Below, one piece after another: positions 9,501 to 19,052 of a DNA stretch of 64,000 nt. Source of the DNA: Amphiura filiformis (lineage: Eukaryota; Echinodermata; Ophiuroidea; Amphilepidida; Amphiuridae); assembly GCF_039555335.1 (NCBI RefSeq), contig NC_092628.1, positions 76,572,713-76,636,712 of the forward strand. The letters are read 5' to 3'. A model generated the notes under the pieces. That model was not told where the DNA came from and did no database searches. It was given only the letters and a program-made list of their open reading frames with translations. The position numbers were made by a program, and so were the translations under genes. Numbering within the stretch: the stretch's first letter is position 1; every line of letters starts with the position of its first letter.

Positions 9501-12500
9501 AGACAGCTGATAAATGAATACTTGGAAACAAGAGGTAAGCTACCACTGCTGCCTGGTATGCCAGAAGAGTTTGCCAAGATGGAAGATATCTTTGTTGACC
9601 TGGACATCATTGAAGAAGATAAGAAACCATCTGGGGTCATATCAAAGAAACTCAAATCACATAGTGACATTGTTTGTATTGAACGACAAATTGAAATGGG
9701 TGCAAGGAAAGAGAGTCAACTAGTAAAACGTATTCTAGTGAGAGGAGGACCTGGGGCTGGAAAATCATCAACAGTATCCAAGCTAGCATATGATTGGGCA
9801 TGTGGTAAACAAAACTCACCTATTTCAAGATTTCAGTTATTGTTTGCTCTCACAATAAATGAAATTAATACCAACACTGATTTAATTGGTATCATCCAAG
9901 ACCAGCTTTTGCCAAAGGTGTCAAGACAGGGTCTTGAAGATTACCTCCAATCAAATGCTAGCTCTGTAGTTATTTTGTTTGATGGATATGATGAGGCTTC
10001 AGAGCACTTTCACCTATCAAAAGATATCAAAAATGTATTGTGTAGCAAATGGTTGGCTGAAACCTGTGTAATTGTGACCACAAGACCTAATCAAGTAGGC
10101 AGATTTAGTGACAATTATGGGTCTTATCTTCAAGTGGAGATAAAGGGGTTTTCTGGCGATGATAGAAAAACTGAATATGTTCAAAAGTTCATGGGAGCTC
10201 AAAGAAGTAATGCATCTGCCTTTTTAAATCATCTTTTTAAGTCACCACAGCTTCAACAGCTTGCATCCATACCTATAATCCTATCGATGTTGTGCTTGCT
10301 TTGGATTGAAGATGGAAAACTTCCATTAACTATTACAGCCTTGTACAATGAGGTAATTATGCATTTAGCAAAACATGCAAAATATACAAAAAAATGTATA
10401 GATGTCTCATATGATCAAAAGAAGATTGATAGACTGCTTGGTTATGTCGGTAAAGTAGCCATCGACGGATTGTTTGATGATAGACTTGTATTTAAATCAG
10501 ATAAATTTGAGGAAACGGTGCTGGGAGAGGCTTGTTCATTGGGTATAGTAACAAAAGAAAAGAAAAGATCTAGATTTAATGCCACATATCATGTCACATT
10601 CCTGCATAAAACATTTCAGGAAGTATGTGCTGCTTATTACTGGACAAAGTTGATTGATGTAGAAATGGAGACATTCAAAAAATATCTGAAGCAAGTGACT
10701 AATGATAATATATTTGAGATGGAATATTTGTTGCGGTTTGCTTGTGGGTTGAGTGTAAAGGCTGCTGAAGTCATCTTGCCACATGTTGTACAAATTATTT
10801 GTCTCAATGAATTGGAAGATTATGAAGACAATCTTGAAAATATTTTTGAAAATGTTTGCCAGCAAATGCCTCTTTTTCTGCTGTATGAAGCGGAATCAAA
10901 TAACACAGAAATGGGACATTACAATGAGCTGCACATGCAGTTGAAGCCTTTATTCAAAACTGTGATCATTGGTTCACCAGGCTCAAGACCAGATGAGTTT
11001 CAAGAGGTCATCACTACATATATTTCCTCACAACAGTTAAAAAGTGATAGCAATAGTCATGGACATTCTTGGCTAGATGGTGTTGAAAAAGTTGTAGTTG
11101 TCAATGATAGTAATGATGATGATGATGTGGATGGCGATGATGTGGATGATGATGTAGACATGGTATTTAACTTGCTTTGTACAATATCAAGGATCTCTAC
11201 CTCTCTCTCAGAGTTGCATTTCACAAATTCAATTTGTTGTGAAGCCAATCGGTTTTCACAGTTTCTATCTATCATGCCATCTCTTACCAAACTTGTGTTA
11301 TACTGGGTGTCATTGTCTGGTGAATTGTCTAATGCACTAACACTTCCAGAAGTGAAGGAATTGGACATTGATTACTCACAAGCAGCATGCAAAGCAATAA
11401 TGAGTGGGTTTTCCGAAGCAGCTGATATAATTGAGCAACAAAATATGACTCAATCTCACAGTAGTGGGAAAACAACTGATGTGGAGACTTGTATACCAAT
11501 AGAAATAATACAAATAGAACAGTTTTATCTAGAACCTGTTGATGTATGGAATTTAGCCAAGGCTATAAAGTATATGCTACATCTCAGAACTTTGACTTTA
11601 TTAGTGAATGATTTGGGACCAGATGATTGTGACATGTTGTTTGATGCATTTATTGAAGCTTCTAAGAATATGCACATGTACAATCACAAGAACCAGAGTA
11701 GTTCAGATGTAAGACATGATAGGTGTCTGTTACTTGAGGAACTTGACTTGTCAGGCCATGTAATAGGAGAATCTATAGGCAAATTTGTGAAGGCATATGG
11801 CTACATGTCACATCTCAGATGTCTGAAATTGAGTTGTGTAACATTGACATGCCATCATTGTGAAAAACTGTTTGATGGGTTTATAGAAGTAGGTCAAACA
11901 AGAGATGATGGTTTAGCATTGCAAATCCTGAACCTATCTGGAAATGAGATAGGTGATTCAGCGGGAAAACTTGCTCAGGCATACAGATGCATGACATGTC
12001 TGAGATGTTTGTATCTGAGTAGAACACATATGAATCCATCTCAATGTGCACAACTATTTGATGGTTTCCTTACAACAGGAGAGTTAAAAGAGAAGCAACA
12101 AGAAAAGAAACCAGGTGGAATGCAGCAGAGAAGTATGCAGTCAGATATGCTAAGAGAGAATGGTTTAATGCTTGAAGAGTTATACATATCCGGTAATGAT
12201 ATTGGTGACTCTGTAGGGAAACTTGCCCAAGCATACAGGTACATGACTAGTCTGAAATGCTTAGATTTAGCAAATACACAGCTGAATCCATCTCAGTGTG
12301 CTGTGTTATTTGATGGGTTTATTACAGCAGGTAAAATGTTAACACAACAAGATGAGACAAGTAGCAATACACAAGGCGATGCATCAGGTACATCACAGAG
12401 TGGTTTGAGAATACAAGATTTGAATTTATCAGGAAATGAAATAGGTGATTCTGTAAGGAAACTTGCCCAAGCATACAGGTACATGAAAAGTCTGAGATGC

Positions 12501-12833
12501 TTAGATCTGGTAGGCACAAAACTGAACCCATCTCAGTGTGCTGTGTTATTTGATGGGTTTATTACAGCAGGTAAAATGTCAATACACCAAAATGAGACAA
12601 GTAGCTATACACAAGGTGATACAGCAAGTACATCACAGAGTGGTTTGAGAATACAAGATTTGGGTTTATCTGATAATGAAATAGGTGAATCAGTAGATAA
12701 GTTGCTTGAGGCACTCAGATATATGCCTCACCTCAAAGAGCTTAATATGGAGAATTGTCAACTAAGTGAGGAAAGTATGGAAGTGATATACAGGGTGTCC
12801 CAAAAGTATCTTTACCATTTTATACATTCATAA
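6493..12833 (+). CDS. NACHT-LRR (NLR-type) protein gene, three coding exons
   Basis: Joining 6493-6559, 8532-8738 and 9469-12833 (all phase 1, GT/AG) gives 1212 aa. NLR proteins are cytosolic STAND ATPases that usually sense microbial or stress signals. The N-terminus (1-91) has no recognisable death-fold domain; it is rich in Gln, Asn and Gly and repeats I-E-x-x-I units. The NACHT domain holds Walker A GGPGAGKSS (184-192) and Walker B LFDGYDE (261-267); a TTRP sensor follows, then a winged-helix FQEVCAAYYW segment. An Asp-rich tract precedes C-terminal leucine-rich repeats (about 700-1200) of unusually long units. The last 13 residues come from a transposon end beginning at 12791. An AATAAA at 12931 may serve polyadenylation. 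The ligand is unknown. The NACHT core is intact, so a functional gene or a recent pseudogene are both possible. Confidence 0.82.
7451..7640 (+). pseudogene. Dead copy 1 of NLR exon 2
   Basis: Closely similar to the exon at 8532-8738 from the QQQALMPASIQ segment through TGDQTYIQHVERN. The acceptor TTACAG is changed to TTGCAT, and the 3' part is replaced by a stop-containing tail without a donor. It should not be spliced in. A downstream TTATTACAG shows that the duplicated unit included intron sequence. Confidence 0.65.
7655..8347. mobile_element. Palindromic MITE-like element rich in AAAACGTTTT
   Basis: The core runs from CCCAGCAAACACA (7916-7928) to its reverse complement TGTGTTTGCTGGG (about 8335-8347). 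Inside, AAAACGTTTT-type palindromes recur; GGGTTATATAAAGGTC on the left is mirrored by CTTTATATAACCC on the right. 7655-7910 looks like a second, partial copy. The right end abuts exon copy 2 directly. Confidence 0.6.
8348..8517 (+). pseudogene. Dead copy 2 of NLR exon 2, truncated by the palindromic element
   Basis: Begins at AAGCAACAACAAGC directly after the MITE end, so the acceptor and first codons are missing. An in-frame TAA replaces the codon after HVE. Its tail resembles that of copy 1. Confidence 0.65.
8532..8738 (+). CDS. NLR gene, coding exon 2 (intact copy)
   Basis: Acceptor TTATTACAG and donor AAAG|GTAACT bound 207 nt encoding residues 23-91, phase 1 at both ends. The module contains QQQALMPAS, NVNLGQTQNVVTGDQ, a heptad-like ERNIERHIETNIEK segment and VVYNIGEQGNIK. 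No known effector fold is recognised. The last part resembles, loosely, short amyloid/RHIM-like motifs; this is speculation. Confidence 0.7.
8739..9468 (+). other. NLR intron 2
   Basis: 730 nt of AT-rich sequence between a GTAACT donor and a TTTCACAG acceptor. Nothing else recognised. Confidence 0.6.
9469..12833 (+). CDS. NLR gene, coding exon 3 (NACHT plus LRRs)
   Basis: This large exon continues from a split Asp codon (G|AT) after TTTCACAG. It encodes the NACHT ATPase, winged helix and the whole LRR region, a layout common in expanded NLR families where one exon carries nearly the whole protein. LRR units such as LNLSGNEIGDSVRKLAQAYR alternate with LxxTxLNPSQCAVLFDGF segments and Ser/Gln-rich linkers. 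The segments starting near 12280 and 12526 are near-identical over about 246 nt (82 codons), a recent in-frame duplication. The acidic tract is a GAT-rich microsatellite at 11105-11160. Confidence 0.88.
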
Positions 12834-12850
12834 CTCTAGTATTCAACAAC
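12791..12850 (+). mobile_element. Transposon terminus (CAGGGTGTCCC type) forming the NLR stop region
   Basis: CAGGGTGTCCCAAAAGT follows a TA dinucleotide. A near-identical end lies at 34057, also after TA, and the two share the downstream TACCATTTT. TA-flanked ends suggest a mariner/Tc1-type element. The other end was not found here, so this may be a remnant. Confidence 0.55.
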
Positions 12851-13023
12851 TGACCGCAAACTTAAGGATATATCATTTTCTTCGGAAGGGGGTGGGTCAT
12901 GAATATACTGGGGGGTCATCGAATATTTATAATAAAAATAGGGGGAGTCATAATTATATTCGCCTAGGTGTAATCTATATAGAAGATATCTCTATCTATC
13001 TATGTCCCATAGCTAGGAGGCCA

Positions 13024-13705
13024 TTAGGGCGACGTAATGACGGTTTTAGAGATGCACAATTTCCAAAGCTCTCTGTTCTCAGCTGTTCGTATGAGCTGGT
13101 CAAAGTTCAATCCAGTCCAGTCTTTGATGTTATCAATCCACATCTTCTTTTGTCCCCTCTCTTCATTACCCCATCTGTATCTCCCTGCAGAATGGTGTTC
13201 GCTAGACTGTTCTTCCACCTGATCACATGGCCAAACCACTGGAGTTGTCTTCTTTGTACAATGGAGATCAGATGTTCTTGCTCTCCAATGAAGCACCCTG
13301 CTGGCACATTGTCAATACCTGGTGACTTCACATCTTTCATGTTTCTTATGGCTTCTTCGACCTCTGAGCTGAGGATTGGTGAAACTTCCACTTCTGTGTT
13401 TGCCATTGCCTTCAGCCTATTAAACAGGTTATGATCTGATGTTAGGTTATAGTTGTAGAGCTCTTCACAATATTCCTTCCATCTGTTGGATATTTCCATC
13501 TTCTCAGTCAAAAGATGTCCATCTTTGTCCTCAATTACTGTTGATCTACCAGCTTTCTCCTTTGTAAGGTCTCTGATGGAAAGCTGCTGCAGTGTTGTTA
13601 CGCACCTATTTGGTGATCGATTGATTGTATCACACTGATCATGGATCCACTGCTTTTTTGCTTTCTTTACTTCCCTGTTAATTCTGTTGTGTTGGTATGG
13701 TTGAT
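13024..13705 (-). pseudogene. RTE-like LINE reverse transcriptase, internally deleted
   Basis: Read from right to left it encodes KKQWIHDQCDTINRSPNRC, then the block containing KEYCEELYN and a reverse-transcriptase fragment with SSEVEEAIRNMKDVKSPGID. It then jumps directly to the C-terminal block (QRRQLQWFGHVIRW). A frame change follows, to KKMWIDNIKDWTGLN and ENRELWKLC. The polymerase core is missing. A short GATA-like run at 12985-13003 could be the 3' tail. Not functional. Confidence 0.75.
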
Positions 13706-14253
13706 GTAACTTATGAAACGCCTCTTCTTCATCTCCCTGCGCCTGTCACATAATTGTAACACATCATCTGTCATCCATGCCTGTTTCTTCTTTCTTACTT
13801 TGCCCAGTCACTTTTACAAATTCTTGGATCTGCCACTGATTAATAGTCCTTATATTGCTAACAACATAATTTGAACAAAAATGAATGAGGGTGCTGTTGG
13901 TGGATATAGCACCAGTTTCCTCTCATGTAAACGTAGTATTCTTAGAGCAAAAAGTCTTTCTAAATCAGCAACACATAGATTCACTTTGTAATCTTTGAAT
14001 AGGTTCAGCTGGAATGTGTGTAAAAGCTGTGATTTGCCTGATTCATTTTATACAAAATAAAGTGCAGGTGATTACTCATATTTAGTGATATTTTACCACA
14101 ACACTATTGGCTTCTTATATATTCAATTGCAGTTGAGTTAATCAAAGATGTTATTGAGTTTGTTGGCTTGTGTCCTCTTACTTATAGAAAAAAGGTTAAT
14201 TCTATGATCAACTTACCATGCCCAACAGTTACTCAGAAATGGAAGCAGAAGGA
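13706..14253. other. No gene; diverged relative of the duplicated block that follows
   Basis: 14100-14253 resembles 14945-15150 (both contain GTTGAGTT-ATCAAAGATGTTATTGA and later AGGAAGCAG-type sequence). This suggests an older duplication under the recent one. Nothing else recognised. Confidence 0.4.
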
Positions 14254-14560
14254 TGTGTTGGGTTGTAAGTCTGAAGAAGTACAGTGAAAAGTCACTAAAA
14301 TGTGAATAAATATTAATTAAACATTTTATGTGGAAGTCTGTAATGTTTGGTTTTTACGGTTTTACTTCCACTCTGCTACACAAGTTGTGTAAAATTTCAC
14401 ATAATTTAGATGCTTTCATAAATACTCATGACATTATTGTGTAAAATTGTAAATTACTTCGCATCCCAGTATATATTTTATACAATTACTGGGTAATTTT
14501 TACCAAATACTTCTTTTTTTCGGTATTTGTTACCCAACACAAGGTAGCTCAAGGAAAACA

Positions 14561-14885
14561 TTAACTTCATTATTAGGATATCTAAATTGTGTATATATTG
14601 GGATGAATGTATTGTGACATTTGTTGGTATGTAGGACGTTTGATATTTAATATATCTTGATATTAAATATCAAACAATATTGAATATTAAACAATTAAAG
14701 TATTATTGTTCTAAACTTATTAAAAATTTACGTCATTATTAGGATATCTAAATTGTGTATTAAATATTGGGATGAATGTATTATGACATTTGTTGGTAAG
14801 GAAGAAGTTTGATACTTAATATCTTGATATTAAATATCAAACAATATTGAATATTAAACAAAGTATTATTGTTCTTAACTTATAG
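14561..14885. repeat. Two direct repeats carrying TTTGATATTTAAT hairpins (copy A)
   Basis: Two ~165-bp repeats share TTAGGATATCTAAATTGTGT and GGGATGAATGTATT. Each contains an inverted repeat in which GTTTGATATTTAATAT faces ATATTAAATATCAAAC (14638-14675; second near 14808-14840). The same pair recurs in copy B near 17117 and 17284. Confidence 0.65.
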
Positions 14886-15304
14886 TGTGCTGGTCTATCA
14901 GCAATGTATGATTCCTTGAAAACACTAGTACACTATTGATTCATCACACCGTTCTGCTTCCTTATATATTTTCAATTGTTGTTGAGTTGATCAAAGATGT
15001 TATTGACTTTGTAGGCTCCTCAAAGTGTCCTCTCACTCTTAGAAAAAGGTTCTAAGTAGAACCTAAGAGCTGTACTGTAAGTAACTCATCACACCCCGGC
15101 ATCACACCCTGTATGACAGTTAATAAAAGGAAGCAGGAGGATATGATGGGTTGCGAGTGTAAAGAAGCCATTAGCCTAAACTTCTATATTTTATTTGGAA
15201 GTGTGTTTTTACAGGTTTACTTTACACACAGAAAAAAGTTTACCTAAAAGGTAGTCAACACGGATAATAAAGAGAAAGGGAGCCAATACATCGCCTTGCA
15301 GGAC

Positions 15305-15598
15305 TCATGTTGTTACATCGAAGAGTTCAGAGATGCCCCTGTCAACCATAATTGCACTGCTGGAGTTACTGTAAAGTACCTTTATGGCACTGACCAAGGT
15401 GCTTGGAATGCCGTAGTCACGCAATATTGAGAACATTACTGTTCTGTTGATGGCATCGAAGGCCTTCTTGAAGTCAACGAAGGTAACTGTCAAGAGGTGC
15501 TGGTATTCCTTAAAGCATTCCATAATTCTTCTCAGTATATGGATCTGCTGTGCGCAGCTGCGTCCTGGTCTGAAACCAGCCTGGTTGCTTCTCAGCAA
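15305..15598 (-). pseudogene. LINE reverse-transcriptase fragment (copy A)
   Basis: The 97 codons include SNQAGFRPGRSCAQQIHILR and VTFVDFKKAFDAINR, the central RT block of an I/RTE-like element. The polymerase YADD box and all other domains are missing. The copy at 17783-18076 encodes the same peptide. Confidence 0.75.
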
Positions 15599-15680
15599 GG
15601 GGTCTACATGAGGCCAGATCTGATGGTATACAAATATTAACTGTCTTAAATTTGTGTAATGGTCAAAATATAATCACGAG

Positions 15681-15750
15681 GTGAAAGATGGATTGTTCCA
15701 TTCCACGAGCTGGAACGGCGAGTGGAATGGAACAATACATCTTTCACCGA
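15681..15750. repeat. Inverted repeat, ~27-bp stem (copy A)
   Basis: GGTGAAAGATG and ATTGTTCCATTCCAC are mirrored by GTGGAATGGAACAAT and CATCTTTCACC around a 16-nt loop. The same hairpin occurs in copy B at about 18158-18229. Confidence 0.7.
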
Positions 15751-16153
15751 TATATCACTCATACATAAATTCTGTTAGTTAAAAATACTATTTGAGATAG
15801 GGAATACACTTTTCATCAACATAACACCATATTTTACTGTGACATACTTCACATTTTGGTGTCCACCCCATAACATGGTAAAAACTATCACACGGAGAGG
15901 CTGATGGTAAAAATGATAAATGGTAATCAACCACTGAACTGTGTAGAATTTATGTATGAGTAATATAAAAAGACATATTACATAATATATGGATGCCACT
16001 GCAGGATTCTGAACAACAGGCCTAAAGCAAGACTTAAACGGAAGGGTTGACCCTGAAGAGACCAAAGGGTCAGGTTTTGAGATCACTTAGGAGCTTCCAG
16101 CCAAGCCTGTCCCTAATAAATGAAGAAGGTGTGCGAACAGGGACCCTGTTTTA

Positions 16154-16577
16154 GGGAGAGCGTGGTGCAATGGTTAGGGTACTTGCCTTTAGTGCATGAG
16201 GTCCCGGGTTCGATTCCCGGCGGTGGCGATTTGCTGGGATATTGACTTGGGGAAAAAAAGTCTGAAATTAATTGGCAACTTCTGTAGATTAAATTCAGAC
16301 TTCCGCTCTCCCCATGGTTCATTTAGAATTGGGTATATGAATCATGAAAGTACTCCGTCCTTCGGAGGGGACGTTAAGCCGTAGGTCCGTGTACAGAGAG
16401 CCATACCTGTACATGTATCTCGCAGCCAGTTTCGAAAAGAGTAGGGTGTTAACCCCTGACTGTTCCCAACCCGTCCCGGTGTTCAAATGGACCCCAATGG
16501 AAATAAGCTTCAATAGAGGCTTTCTTGGGTTATCCAGGGTGGTCAAACCCGAACAAATCAAATCAAATCAAATCAAA
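16154..16577 (+). mobile_element. tRNA-derived SINE (copy A)
   Basis: A tRNA-like head starts GGGAGAGCGTGGTGCAATGG and has a B box, GGTTCGATTCC, inside a CCGGG/CCCGG stem. The acceptor stem does not pair, so it is not a tRNA gene. A unique body with CCTTCGGAGGGGACGTTAAG follows, and it ends in an (AAATC)n tail at 16553-16577. It interrupts antisense LINE sequence. Confidence 0.8.
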
Positions 16578-16584
16578 CCCTGAG

Positions 16585-16773
16585 GATAGCTCTCCCAGCC
16601 CGATTCTGAAGACGTTCTATCCTGTTCTGTAGTGTATAATTGCAGTTACCCCATACATTGTCACAATAACTGAGTCTGGGAATCACAAGAGCTTTATAAA
16701 CTGTGTTTAAATTGTCAGCTGAAAGCCACTCTGTGTTGGGTTGTAAGTCTGAAGAAGTACAGTGAAAAGTCAC
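16585..16773 (-). pseudogene. LINE RT C-terminal fragment at the duplication junction
   Basis: Encodes WLSADNLNTVYKALVIPRLS and NRIERLQNRAGRAILRV. It is the copy-A counterpart of the LINE that continues uninterrupted beyond copy B at 19060-19206. Confidence 0.75.
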
Positions 16774-17782
16774 TAAAATGTGAATAAATATTAATTAAAC
16801 ATTTTATGTGGAAGTCTGTAATGTTTGGTTTTTACGGGTTTACTTCCACTCTGCTACACAAGTTGTGTAAAATTTCACATAATTTAGATGCTTTCATAAA
16901 TACTCATGACATTATTGTGTAAAATTGTAAATTACTTCGCATCCCAGTATATATTTTATACAATTACTGGGTAATTTTTTACCAAATACTTCTTTTTCGG
17001 TATTTGTTACCCAACACAAGGTAGCTCAAGGAAAACATTAACTTCATTATTAGGATATCTAAATTGTGTATATATTGGGATGAATGTATTGTGACATTTG
17101 TTGGTATGTAGGACGTTTGATATTTAATATATCTTGATATTAAATATCAAACAATATTGAATATTAAACAATTAAAGTATTATTGTTCTAAACTTATTAA
17201 AAATTTACGTCATTATTAGGATATCTAAATTGTGTATTAAATATTGGGATGAATGTATTATGACATTTGTTGGTAAGGAAGAAGTTTGATACTTAATATC
17301 TTGATAATAAATATCAAACAATATTGAATATTAAACAAAGTATTATTGTTCTTAACTTATAGTGTGCTGGTCTATCAGCAATGTATGATTCCTTGAAAAC
17401 ACTAGTACACTATTGATTCATCACACCGTTCTGCTTCCTTATATATTTTCAATTGTTGTTGAGTTGATCAAAGATGTTATTGACTTTGTAGGCTCCTCAA
17501 AGTGTCCTCTCACTCTTAGAAAAAAGGTTCTAAGTAGAACCTAAGAGCTGTACCGTAAGTAACTCATCACACCCCGGCATCACACCCTGTATGACAGTTA
17601 ATAAAAGGAAGCAGGAGGATATGATGGGTTGCGAGTGTAAAGAAGCCATTAGCCTAAACTTCTATATTTTATTTGGAAGTGTGTTTTTACAGGTTTACTT
17701 TACACACAGAAAAAAGTTTACCTAAAAGGTAGTCAACACGGATAATAAAGAGAAAGGGAGCCAATACATCGCCTTGCAGGAC

Positions 17783-18076
17783 TCATGTTGTTACATCGAA
17801 GAGTTCAGAGATGCCCCTGTCAACCATAATTGCACTGCTGGAGTTACTGTAAAGTACCTTTATGGCACTGACCAAGGTGCTTGGAATGCCGTAGTCACGC
17901 AATATTGAGAACATTACTGTTCTGTTGATGGCATCGAAGGCCTTCTTGAAGTCAACGAAGGTAACTGTCAAGAGGTGCTGGTATTCCTTAAAGCATTCCA
18001 TAATTCTTCTCAGTATATGGATCTGCTGTGCGCAGCTGCGTCCTGGTCTGAAACCAGCCTGGTTGCTTCTCAGCAA
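17783..18076 (-). pseudogene. LINE reverse-transcriptase fragment (copy B)
   Basis: Encodes the same 97-residue peptide as 15305-15598, as expected for a recent tandem duplication. Confidence 0.75.
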
Positions 18077-18157
18077 GGGGTCTACATGAGGCCAGATCTG
18101 ATGGTATACAAATATTAACTGTCTTAAATTTGTGTAATGGTCAAAATATAATCACTC

Positions 18158-18229
18158 AGTGAAAGATGGATTGTTCCATTCCACGAGCCGGAACGGCGAG
18201 TGGAATGGAACAATACATCTTTCACCGAT
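18158..18229. repeat. Inverted repeat, ~27-bp stem (copy B)
   Basis: Counterpart of 15681-15750, with one loop difference (GAGCCGG for GAGCTGG). Confidence 0.65.
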
Positions 18230-18630
18230 ATATCACTCATACATAAATTCTGTTAGTTAAAAATACTATTTGAGATAGGGAATACACTTTTCATCAACAT
18301 AACACCATATTTTACTGTGACATACTTCACATTTTGGTGTCCACCCCATAACATGGTAAAAACTATCACACGGAGAGGCTGATGGTAAAAATGATAAATG
18401 GTAATCAACCACTGAACTGTGTAGAATTTATGTATGAGTAATATAAAAGACATATTACATAATATATGGATGCCACTGCAGGATTCTGAACAACAGGCCT
18501 AAAGCAAGACTTAAACGGAAGGGTTGACCCTGAAGAGACCAAAGGGTCAGGTTTTGAGATCACTTAGGAGCTTCCAGCCAAGCCTGTCCCTAATAAATGA
18601 AGAAGGTGTGCGAACAGGGACCCTGTTTTA

Positions 18631-19051
18631 GGGAGAGCGTGGTGCAATGGTTAGGGTACTTGCCTTTAGTGCATGAGGTCCCGGGTTCGATTCCCGGCGG
18701 TGGCGATTTGTTGGGATATTGACTTGGAAAAAAGTCTGAAATTAATTGGCAACTTCTGTAGATTAAATTCAGACTTCCGCTCTCCCCATGGTTCATTTAG
18801 AATTGGGTATATGAATCATGAAAGTACTCCGTCCTTCGGAGGGGACGTTAAGCCGTAGGTCCGTGTACAGAGAGCCATACCTGTACATGTATCTCGCAGC
18901 CAGTTTCGAAAAGAGTAGGGTGTTAACCCCTGACTGTTCCCAACCCGTCCCGGTGTTCAAATGGACCCCAATGGAAATAAGCTTCAATAGAGGCTTTCTT
19001 GGGTTATCCAGGGTGGTCAAACCCGAACAAATCAAATCAAATCAAATCAAA
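18631..19051 (+). mobile_element. tRNA-derived SINE (copy B)
   Basis: Same SINE as at 16154, with the same A/B-box head and (AAATC)n tail. A short purine indel lies near 18725. Confidence 0.8.
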
Positions 19052-19052
19052 C

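Larger units (their letters stand above)
14254..16731. repeat. Tandem duplication, copy A (~2.48 kb)
   Basis: From TGTGTTGGG at 14254 to just before the same string at 16732, the block recurs almost base for base in copy B; only small indels and point changes were noticed. It contains hairpin-forming repeats, a reverse-transcriptase fragment, a 27-bp-stem inverted repeat and a SINE. Its junction cuts through a LINE, so the block was duplicated after the LINE was in place. Confidence 0.85.

Noticed and set aside
12892-13434. 180-codon plus-strand frame
   Set aside because: It is the antisense of the RTE-like pseudogene at 13024-13705.
16154-16230. Possible tRNA gene
   Set aside because: A and B boxes are present but the acceptor stem does not pair, and the sequence continues into a SINE body with an (AAATC)n tail.
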